DNA of 19,691 bases from the NCBI GenBank assembly GCA_002431635.1, contig DJGH01000068.1, positions 8,794 through 28,484 of the forward strand, in the 5' to 3' direction. Position 1 is the first letter of the stretch. Every line of letters begins with the position of its first letter. This document shows, piece after piece, positions 14,092 to 19,691 of this stretch. Under the pieces are notes generated by a model that saw only the letters and a program-made list of their open reading frames with translations, did not search any database and was not told the origin of the DNA. The translations under genes and the position numbers were made by a program. Source of the DNA: Petrotoga sp. UBA5851. GTDB taxonomy: Bacteria; Thermotogota; Thermotogae; Petrotogales; Petrotogaceae.

Positions 14092-15309
14092 TTATCCGTT
14101 GATTTTCTGACAGGTACGCCAGCCGAAGATAATTCTAAGTACCTCATAAAACGGTATATCTATTACAAAATCAAACTCTTTGTTATAGTTCTGTTTAAGA
14201 CCGGCAAGTGTATTTCTTAATTCAGTACAGTAGTCTGGACCTTTAAGAAGAATGCTGTAGCTGTCTTTGGGCAAATAAAAAGTACCGGTTTTAAGTCCTT
14301 TTTGTGCGATACTGTCTGCGGTGAGAAATATCCGCAGATTTCCGAATGTATCTACTATCTTTTGAAATGCAGAATTTGCGTTCTGCTCAAACTTCATGTT
14401 GAAAAACTTTATGAAATCATAGTCAAGCCTCTCATTTTCAGGTATAAATACTCCGTTCTCCTCTTGGTTCATAGCCAGAAGTCTTTTTTGGTACCGGCAG
14501 TACATAGGGGTTTCTTCCGGTTTTTTGTTTACAAGATAAGAAAGGCATTTGGCACAGCCGGTCTCTTCTTTTTCGTACTTTTTGCCTATAGTGAGCTTTT
14601 TATCGTAGTCTTCCGTAAAAACAGATGTATGAAACTGTAGGAGACTGACGATTCCTTTAGCTCTGTTTTCCAAAAAGCTTTTTGAAAGATATGAAGAAGC
14701 CTCTGTTATCTTTTTATAGTAAAGAGATATTGCCATATCCACGAAGGCATAGCCTAAATACTTATTTGCCGCCGAAAGTGATTTTATGGCGGCATCATAC
14801 TTGTTTGAAAATGTAAAGAACATGGAGATAAGAAGGTATGGATACCCGCTTTGAGGATACTTGTTCATGAGGGATTTTGAGTAATCAAGAACATCCTGGT
14901 CTTTTCTAAAAATTTTGAGTACACCGTAATTAAAGAGTGATTCGCATGATTGATTGATAAGAAAAAACTTTTCTGCTTTCATGAAATCATTTCTTAATAG
15001 GTGCATAAGACCGTACTGGTTTGAAAAAACAGTGGGTGTTTTTGAACTTAGCCTGTTTTCAAGGAAAACAGCAAGCTTTTCATCAGTTTCACCGATGTCG
15101 CTCATAATAATATCAAACCATGTTTTTAAGGAATCTATATTGACATTTATTGTTTCCAGATCTGATGAAGGCTTGTATATGGTATTTTGTTTCTGTTCTT
15201 TTTTCTGTACGTTTATGCCTTTTTTCTCAAGATCCTTTTCCACAGTTTCTCTGAGCTTAAGAATATTTTTGAGCTTTTTGCTCTCTTCTTCGTTTGGAAT
15301 ATTAAACAT
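14092..15309 (-). CDS. Unrecognised protein with tetratricopeptide-like helical repeats
   Basis: A 405-residue soluble protein I do not recognise. The first ~50 residues are charged and probably coiled or disordered (rich in Lys and Glu). From about residue 95 to 225 there are helix pairs of TPR character, e.g. LMHLLRNDFMKAEKFFLIN, LFNYGVLKIF, GYPYLLISMFFTFSNKYDAAIKSL and AFVDMAISLYYKKITEASSYL. A cysteine group follows (Cys252, Cys255, Cys271), then a C-terminal ~130 residues without obvious repeats. There is no signal peptide. The ATG overlaps the radC stop by 8 nt, with GGAG just upstream, so it is translationally coupled to radC. In many Firmicutes mreB follows radC, but this is not MreB. 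The role is unknown; a scaffold protein is only a guess from the repeats. Confidence 0.75.
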   Translation of the reverse strand: MFNIPNEEESKKLKNILKLRETVEKDLEKKGINVQKKEQKQNTIYKPSSDLETINVNIDSLKTWFDIIMSDIGETDEKLAVFLENRLSSKTPTVFSNQYGLMHLLRNDFMKAEKFFLINQSCESLFNYGVLKIFRKDQDVLDYSKSLMNKYPQSGYPYLLISMFFTFSNKYDAAIKSLSAANKYLGYAFVDMAISLYYKKITEASSYLSKSFLENRAKGIVSLLQFHTSVFTEDYDKKLTIGKKYEKEETGCAKCLSYLVNKKPEETPMYCRYQKRLLAMNQEENGVFIPENERLDYDFIKFFNMKFEQNANSAFQKIVDTFGNLRIFLTADSIAQKGLKTGTFYLPKDSYSILLKGPDYCTELRNTLAGLKQNYNKEFDFVIDIPFYEVLRIIFGWRTCQKING

Positions 15310-15979
15310 TCATCTCCACCATCCTTGATAAAGAAAAACTATAATAACTGCTTTTTCCCATAATAAGATGATCATTCATCCTTATATTCAGTAATTCTCC
15401 GCCTTGCTTTATCTTTTCTGTAAGCTCTCTGTCGTCCATACTTGGTGTAGGGTCTCCGGAAGGGTGATTATGAACGAGGATTATAGATACGGCATTTGAT
15501 CTGATAGCGTATCTGAATATATCACGCGGATGAGCGAGAGAATGGTTTACTGTTCCCATGCTTATATCCTCGTATCCTAAGACTTTCAGTTTTGAATCAA
15601 GACATATTACTCTTACCACTTCTTTGTCGTAATGGATCATCTCTTCCGAAAAGGTGTATACGTTATCGGGAGAGTCCATTTTGTAATGTGTGCCGGCCTT
15701 CTTTTTCTGAAGGTGATATCTTTTTCCTATTTCCAGAGATGCTTTGAGGTTTATGGCTCTTACCCTGCCTATGCCCTGTACAGATGCGATATCGCTTATA
15801 CCTGCATCCGCAAGGGTAATAAGATCTTTGTATCTTTCCATAAGATCTCTTGAAGCTTTAAAAACAGATGCGTTTTTGGTTCCGCTCCTAAGAATCACTG
15901 CGATAAGCTCCTCGTCAGAAAGAGCTTGTACGCCATGTGTTTCAAGTTTTTCCCGTGGAAGTTGGTGTTCGTCATTCAT
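15302..15979 (-). CDS. radC: RadC family protein (JAMM/MPN-type)
   Basis: A 225-residue RadC. An N-terminal UPF0758 helix-hairpin-helix part (ALSDEELIAVILRSGT, then SVQGIGRVRAINLKA at 67-81) is followed by the JAMM metal site: His170, His172 and Asp183 in HNHPSGDPTPSMDD match H-x-H-x10-D exactly. RadC was once thought to act in DNA repair; the biochemical role is still unsettled. The first residues (MNDEHQLPREKLETHG) correspond to the family's usual LPREKL start. The ATG overlaps the end of maf by 8 nt, and GGGGG lies upstream. maf-radC is a common Firmicutes pair, often followed by mreBCD; here an unknown gene follows. Confidence 0.95.
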   Translation of the reverse strand: MNDEHQLPREKLETHGVQALSDEELIAVILRSGTKNASVFKASRDLMERYKDLITLADAGISDIASVQGIGRVRAINLKASLEIGKRYHLQKKKAGTHYKMDSPDNVYTFSEEMIHYDKEVVRVICLDSKLKVLGYEDISMGTVNHSLAHPRDIFRYAIRSNAVSIILVHNHPSGDPTPSMDDRELTEKIKQGGELLNIRMNDHLIMGKSSYYSFSLSRMVEMNV

Positions 15980-16547
15980 ACTTTATTATCCCCCGCTCCA
16001 GCAGTTTTTTGTAGACTGATGTAACCGGAAACCCCATAACGTTATAATAATCGCCTTTTATACCCTGGATAAAAACAAGTCCGAAGTCCTGTATGCCATA
16101 AGCACCTGCTTTATCGAAGGGAGAAAAAGCATCTATATAATAGTATATTTCATTGTCACTAAGCTCTCTGAAGAAAACCTCGGTACACTCTGAAAAGACA
16201 TCTGTAAAATAATTGTTTCTCAGGCAGACACCTGTGTAAACCTTGTGAGCAGCTCCTGAAAGTTTTTTCAACATTTCAAATGCGTGTTCACGATTCCTTG
16301 GTTTTCCCAGAATCTCATCATCTATAAACACAATAGTGTCTGCAGTGATAAGCAGTTCGTCATCCTTTATCCTTAAAGCCTTGCTCTTATTAAGGGCTAT
16401 CTCTTGAACGTAAAGTTCAGGAAGGTTTTGGGAACAATCTTCTTTTATATCACTTACTGCTACTCTGAAATCATTCGAAATAAATTTAAGAAGTTCCTTC
16501 CGCCTGGCTGATCCTGAACCCAGCACTAATTTATACTTTAGCGTCAT
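15972..16547 (-). CDS. maf: Maf family nucleotide pyrophosphatase
   Basis: A 191-residue Maf protein, expected to hydrolyse dTTP/UTP or modified nucleotides to the monophosphate and pyrophosphate; the family is linked to septum control in Bacillus. Motifs: LVLGSGSARRKELLK (7-21, a variant of the usual LASxSPRR start, with SAR in place of SPR), ITADTIV with Asp70 as the likely catalytic base, GKPRNREHAFEMLKKLSG...HKVYTGV (81-107), DKAGAYGIQDFG (145-156) and GDYYNVMGFP (165-174). It overlaps the preceding gene by 17 nt; AGGAG lies 8-9 nt before its ATG. The missing proline is the only oddity. Confidence 0.95.
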   Translation of the reverse strand: MTLKYKLVLGSGSARRKELLKFISNDFRVAVSDIKEDCSQNLPELYVQEIALNKSKALRIKDDELLITADTIVFIDDEILGKPRNREHAFEMLKKLSGAAHKVYTGVCLRNNYFTDVFSECTEVFFRELSDNEIYYYIDAFSPFDKAGAYGIQDFGLVFIQGIKGDYYNVMGFPVTSVYKKLLERGIIKYE

Positions 16548-17046
16548 GGTTCATACTCCTTAAAAAAATATCTGAAACTACCGCAAGCAAGTATGCGGTA
16601 ACAGTACCTATTAAAACAAGATACGGATAATAGTAGAATACGGCTCTGCTGTTACCCAGAATAAGCCCTGCGATAAGTATCTGCACTGTATTATTTAAAA
16701 GCGCACCCAACTCACTTATTCCTATGGTTCCAACTTTCGGAACATGCTTCTTAAGCCATCCCATAAAAAGGGCACTTGCCAGTGATCCGGATAGCCCCAT
16801 AAAGAATGTTGCCGAAGCTATTCTTCCTGACAGAAGAGCTCCGATAAAACTTTTTCCAAAAGCAATCATTGCACAGGGTAAAATTCCGTAACCCAGTACA
16901 GCCGCCAAAAGAACAGGAAGATTTGAAAATCCCCATCTTACTCCTGGGAGCGGCATGGGAAGAGGAATAAAACTTTCCACAACGTACATGGCACAAGCAA
17001 TACCTGTAAGAATACTTATATTTGAAAGTTTTTTTGATTTTACCAT
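16531..17046 (-). CDS. Gx transporter family membrane protein (heptaprenyl diphosphate synthase component I family; EetB-like)
   Basis: A 171-residue membrane protein with about five hydrophobic helices and many conserved glycines and prolines: YVVESFIPLPMPLPGVRWGFSNL (22-44), FGKSFIGALLSGR and FMGLSGSLASALFMG. This is the Pfam family first named heptaprenyl diphosphate synthase component I and now often called Gx transporter; it resembles substrate-binding membrane components of vitamin transporters. From memory, family members sit next to NusG-domain-II and ApbE genes in extracellular electron transfer or Rnf loci, and this gene does too. It overlaps the NusG-II gene by 7 nt and maf by 17 nt. 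A direct role in polyprenyl synthesis is unlikely, as no prenyltransferase motif is present. The transported substrate, if any, is unknown. Confidence 0.85.
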   Translation of the reverse strand: MVKSKKLSNISILTGIACAMYVVESFIPLPMPLPGVRWGFSNLPVLLAAVLGYGILPCAMIAFGKSFIGALLSGRIASATFFMGLSGSLASALFMGWLKKHVPKVGTIGISELGALLNNTVQILIAGLILGNSRAVFYYYPYLVLIGTVTAYLLAVVSDIFLRSMNHDAKV

Positions 17047-17417
17047 GTTATGATATCTACTCCGTCTGTTTTTGTTCCACCCATTGGTTCAACTACTATC
17101 TTATATGGAAGACAAACAATAGTTTGACCTGTATTGCTTATCCAGCCTGTTCTGACACATATCTGGTTATCACAAGTTGACTCTTTTACCCTTACCTTTC
17201 CCTGGTAAAACTCAACTGTAAGAAGGTGTTTCCCATCTTTTTCTATCGGATAAAGTCCTTCTTGAGTTGTTGAAACCGCCAATACACCATCAACAGTTAC
17301 TTTTACTCCGGTTATGCCCTTTTGTGGAATAATTAAATTTAAAAAAATCATAATCACGGCAAAAAGCAGAATGACAGCTACAATAAATATATCGTACTTT
17401 TTTGCTCTTTCCGCCAT
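17040..17417 (-). CDS. NusG domain II-containing membrane-anchored protein (EetA-like)
   Basis: A 125-residue protein with one N-terminal membrane helix (about residues 9-30) and an outward-facing domain of about 90 residues. The signature is the cysteine/tryptophan block ESTCDNQICVRTGWIS..GQTIVCLPYKIVV, with Cys82, Cys87 and Cys102, typical of stand-alone NusG domain II proteins. It is not the transcription factor NusG: there is no NGN or KOW domain. No flavinylation motif of the ApbE substrate type (S/T-G-A-T preceded by Asp) is present, so it is probably not the acceptor. The ATG is 2 nt after the apbE stop. Such proteins are repeatedly found with ApbE and the Gx family, suggesting joint work outside the membrane. 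Confidence 0.88.
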   Translation of the reverse strand: MAERAKKYDIFIVAVILLFAVIMIFLNLIIPQKGITGVKVTVDGVLAVSTTQEGLYPIEKDGKHLLTVEFYQGKVRVKESTCDNQICVRTGWISNTGQTIVCLPYKIVVEPMGGTKTDGVDIITW

Positions 17418-17419
17418 AA

Positions 17420-18466
17420 CTACTTTACTTTATTTCTGAAGTACTCAAAACCGCTGGTTTCGGCAGTTTTCCCTGTATTATCGATAAGATATGCCTGAAC
17501 CCCAAACTTGGTAAAGTACTCCAATGCTGGATTATCTATGCCTAATACAAAAAGTCCGGTAGCATAAGCATCTGCTGTCATAACCTTGTCCGAAACAACC
17601 GTACAACTTCTGCAGTTACCTGCCGGATATCCTGTTTTCGGATCTATTATATGGTGATACAGCGTGCCGTTTTGTATGAAATATCTCTCATAGTTTCCTG
17701 AAGTAGCAACTGCTCCGCTGTATATGTAAAGCGTATCAATAAGCTTTGCCGGATCAGAAGAAAAAGGGTCTCTTATGCCTATCTGCCATGGTCTGTTGCC
17801 GAATTTTGGTCCTATTATTCCTATATCTCCTCCGGCATCTATAAAACCTGTAGCTTTAGGATCAATCTCTTTTATACGGTCTATAACCCTGTCGACGATA
17901 AAACCTTTCGAGATACCGCCAAGATCAACAGTCACACCTTCCTTTAACAGCTTTATTTTTCTGTTTTTGCTGTCAATGTCTATGAATTTGTAGCTGACAA
18001 AGGGAAGAACTTGTTCTATCTCGTAAGAGGAGGGAACTCTTTTGCTGGAATTTACATCGTCAAAGCCCCAGAGCATCAAAACCGGCCTTAAAGTAGGATC
18101 AAAGGAATCACCTGTGATCTTTGATACATTTACTGCAGCCTGAAAAAGGAAAAGACTTTCTTCGTCACACTCTATTTCTCTTTTTTCATTCAACTGGTAC
18201 ACTACGCTTGAAGGTATATTTGAGCTGTATTTGGCGTAAAGTCTTTCGATTTCTTTTTCTGCAATTTTCAAAAGGCTTTTGGAAGATACTTTTCCTCCGG
18301 CTATGTAGATTCTTACGTAGGTGCCCAAAGAAAATATTTCTGTCTTTTCATAAGTGGGAAGAGGTTTGGAAAAAATTATAAATAATACAAGAATTAGACT
18401 TATTCCCAGCATTGAAAAAATTAAAACAGTACTTTTGCTTATACTACTAAAATCTTTCGTCCGCAC
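17420..18466 (-). CDS. apbE: FAD:protein FMN transferase, membrane-anchored
   Basis: An ApbE of about 348 residues that moves FMN from FAD onto a Ser/Thr of partner proteins outside the membrane. One hydrophobic helix near the N-terminus (STVLIFSMLGISLILVLFI) anchors it; there is no lipobox cysteine, unlike many ApbE lipoproteins. Motifs, using 351-residue numbering: GDSFDPTLRPV (122-132), DLGGISKGF (184-192), DAGGD (213-217), ATSGNYER (257-264), HHIIDPKTGYP (274-284) and MTADAYATG (299-307), whose Asp and Thr bind the metal. An ATG at 18475 abuts GGAGG with no spacer, so the GTG at 18466, 9 nt from that site, is the more likely start. It overlaps amrS by 28 nt. No obvious FMN acceptor protein is in the window. 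Confidence 0.95.
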   Translation of the reverse strand: MRTKDFSSISKSTVLIFSMLGISLILVLFIIFSKPLPTYEKTEIFSLGTYVRIYIAGGKVSSKSLLKIAEKEIERLYAKYSSNIPSSVVYQLNEKREIECDEESLFLFQAAVNVSKITGDSFDPTLRPVLMLWGFDDVNSSKRVPSSYEIEQVLPFVSYKFIDIDSKNRKIKLLKEGVTVDLGGISKGFIVDRVIDRIKEIDPKATGFIDAGGDIGIIGPKFGNRPWQIGIRDPFSSDPAKLIDTLYIYSGAVATSGNYERYFIQNGTLYHHIIDPKTGYPAGNCRSCTVVSDKVMTADAYATGLFVLGIDNPALEYFTKFGVQAYLIDNTGKTAETSGFEYFRNKVK

Positions 18467-19437
18467 TTTTTGCATCCTCCGTCTTCATCTACATTGTAAA
18501 CTTTTATATCGTAGCCTTTGCGTTTTACTATAAGTGTCTTACAGTCGGGACAGTGCGTATCACTGTACTCCCAGATAGGCGTATTGCCTATATAGACATA
18601 ATCTAGATACTCTTTAGCAGTCTGGTATACTTTTACCAGAAAATCATAGCTTTTTGGTTCAGCCTCGTATCTATATCTTGGGAAGTACTGACTGATGTGC
18701 AGTGGAATATTTTTGGAAAGAGACGATATCCATCTGAATTCCTCGGAAAGCTCGGATATATCATCGTTCAGTCCCGGAACTATAAGAGTAGTTATCTCTA
18801 TATGAACTTTCATTTTGACAGAAAGCTCAATAAAATCTAAAACTTCCTTAAGACCGCCCTGCAAAACATTACGGTATTTCTCACTGTTGAAAACCTTTAA
18901 ATCTACGTTTAAAGCGTCAAGATAATTCAAAAGTAGCTTTGCGGGCTCTTTATTTATATAACCGTTGGTTACCATGACGGTATAGAACCGTTCTTCTGCT
19001 TTTTTCAATTCACGGCAGCAATCAAGAACATACTCATACCATACTATGGGTTCCGAATAAGTAAAGGCAACAGATCTTACACCTGTTTTCAAGATAAGCT
19101 CCCCAAGCATCTCTGGGTATATGTACTTACCCTCGTTGCGGCAGTATTGAGATATTTCAAAATTCTGACAGAAAGGACATTTTAAATTGCAGCCCCAGCT
19201 TCCCAGAGAAAGTATTTTACTTGCCGGGAAAAAATGATAAAGCGGTTTTTTTTCTATAGGATCAACTGCAACAGAAGATACATTCGCATAACTTTGTGCG
19301 ATAAGTTCTCCGGAAATATTTTTTCTTACGAGGCAAAAACCGGTCTGGTTTTCTGCAATTAAGCAGTTATGCGGGCAAAGACCGCATTTAATTGCAGAAT
19401 CTTTTGTTTCTGTATAGTTAAGTGCAGAAACCTTCAT
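18439..19437 (-). CDS. amrS: AmmeMemoRadiSam system radical SAM enzyme AmrS
   Basis: A 332-residue radical SAM protein of the family found with AMMECR1 and Memo homologues. The SAM cluster motif is WGCNLKCPFCQN (Cys83, Cys87, Cys90). Additional cysteines lie at the N-terminus (CGLCPHNC, Cys18/21/25, and Cys35) and at the C-terminus (CPDC 296-299 and CKKC 322-325), suggesting extra metal sites. Other family marks are VDPIEKKPLYHFFP, TYSEPIVWYEY, VTNGYI, DALNVDLKVF, TTLIVPGLND and IPLHISQYFPRY. Its resemblance to pyruvate formate-lyase activating enzymes is known, but the real reaction is, as far as I know, unproven. It starts 1 nt after the amrA stop and overlaps apbE by 28 nt, implying tight co-expression with both. 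Confidence 0.95.
   Translation of the reverse strand: MKVSALNYTETKDSAIKCGLCPHNCLIAENQTGFCLVRKNISGELIAQSYANVSSVAVDPIEKKPLYHFFPASKILSLGSWGCNLKCPFCQNFEISQYCRNEGKYIYPEMLGELILKTGVRSVAFTYSEPIVWYEYVLDCCRELKKAEERFYTVMVTNGYINKEPAKLLLNYLDALNVDLKVFNSEKYRNVLQGGLKEVLDFIELSVKMKVHIEITTLIVPGLNDDISELSEEFRWISSLSKNIPLHISQYFPRYRYEAEPKSYDFLVKVYQTAKEYLDYVYIGNTPIWEYSDTHCPDCKTLIVKRKGYDIKVYNVDEDGGCKKCGRKILVV
18476..18480 (-). promoter_or_regulatory. Ribosome binding site that decides the apbE start
   Basis: GGAGG on the minus strand directly touches an ATG (18473-18475), giving zero spacing, but lies 9 nt before an in-frame GTG (18464-18466). Normal spacing therefore favours the GTG and shortens ApbE by three residues. 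Confidence 0.65.
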
Positions 19438-19438
19438 T

Positions 19439-19691
19439 TCATAGGTACCTCTGGACAGTAAACCGGTATAACTCTATTTTTTCGTTTCCCAGAATTCCGG
19501 CCTTGAGCTTTGCAATTCTCAGTTGCTGTTCAACGGTATCAACACCTTCAAGGTCTGGCAGAAGCACTCCTTTTTTCCATCCGCTTTTGACTATAACTCC
19601 ATATATTTTGGGATTAAGCGAAGACGCGGAATCGGTTTTTTCTAGATCTGAAAGAATATCTACATTGACCTTTATAGTGTCCAGTTCGTTC
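19439..19691 (-). CDS. amrA: AmmeMemoRadiSam system protein A (AMMECR1 domain), C-terminal part; 5' end outside window
   Basis: I translated the minus strand from the right edge and found one open frame of 83 codons ending in TGA at 19439-19441. It reads VNVDILSDLEKT, then IYGVIVKSGWKKGVLLPDL, EGVDTVEQQLRIAKLKAG and a closing LYRFTVQRYL. This matches the C-terminal half of AMMECR1-domain proteins, in which a GVIV..G.kkGLLLPdleGVdt..eQl..a..KAGi pattern is diagnostic. The function of the family is unknown. amrS starts 1 nt after its stop. Whether the Memo-like AmrB is fused or lies further upstream cannot be seen. Confidence 0.88.
   Translation of the reverse strand, partial: NELDTIKVNVDILSDLEKTDSASSLNPKIYGVIVKSGWKKGVLLPDLEGVDTVEQQLRIAKLKAGILGNEKIELYRFTVQRYL

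Noticed and set aside
17040..17417. NusG-II protein as the transcription factor NusG or as the FMN acceptor
   Set aside because: It has a membrane anchor and lacks the NGN and KOW domains, and it has no flavinylation motif.

Overview
The window looks like a piece of chromosome from a low-to-moderate GC Firmicute, most likely an anaerobic, Clostridia-like bacterium. The evidence is strong GGAGG-type ribosome binding sites, TTG and GTG starts, tightly overlapping genes, and several Firmicutes-style neighbourhoods (yceD-rpmF-plsX; a Gx-transporter gene followed by maf and radC; apbE beside a NusG-domain-II gene). No rRNA, tRNA, insertion sequence, phage gene or CRISPR repeat array is visible. 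I cannot name the genus.

Positions 2-2786 (+) hold the 3' part of a type III CRISPR effector cassette. It contains the C-terminal end of a Cas10-like large subunit, a Cas7-family RAMP protein with a cysteine cluster, a small helical protein resembling Cmr5/Cas11, and a second RAMP protein. This stretch is visibly more AT-rich than the rest. An AraC-type regulator with a GyrI-like effector domain follows 42 nt later, then a rho-independent terminator. Next, still on +, come a histidine phosphatase and a ComB-like 2-phosphosulfolactate phosphatase.

From 5253 onward nearly everything is on the minus strand. Read in the direction of transcription, the first block is yceD (DUF177), rpmF, plsX, glmS, rsfS, rpsB, a terminator, miaB, a terminator, and then a membrane diguanylate cyclase. 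It joins phospholipid and amino-sugar precursor synthesis to ribosome components. rpsB has a roughly 130-nt leader with a hairpin and is not followed by tsf.

Between the two minus-strand blocks lies a cold-shock protein gene on +, with a good promoter, a short structured 5' UTR and a perfect terminator.

The second minus-strand block is one compact run from the right edge: amrA (partial), amrS, apbE, a NusG-domain-II protein, a Gx-family membrane protein, maf, radC, an unrecognised tetratricopeptide-like protein, and then deoC after 52 nt. Most junctions overlap or are within 2 nt. The apbE / NusG-II / Gx trio resembles modules for flavin-based electron transfer outside the membrane. Its coupling to the AmmeMemoRadiSam genes is the most thought-provoking feature of the right half.
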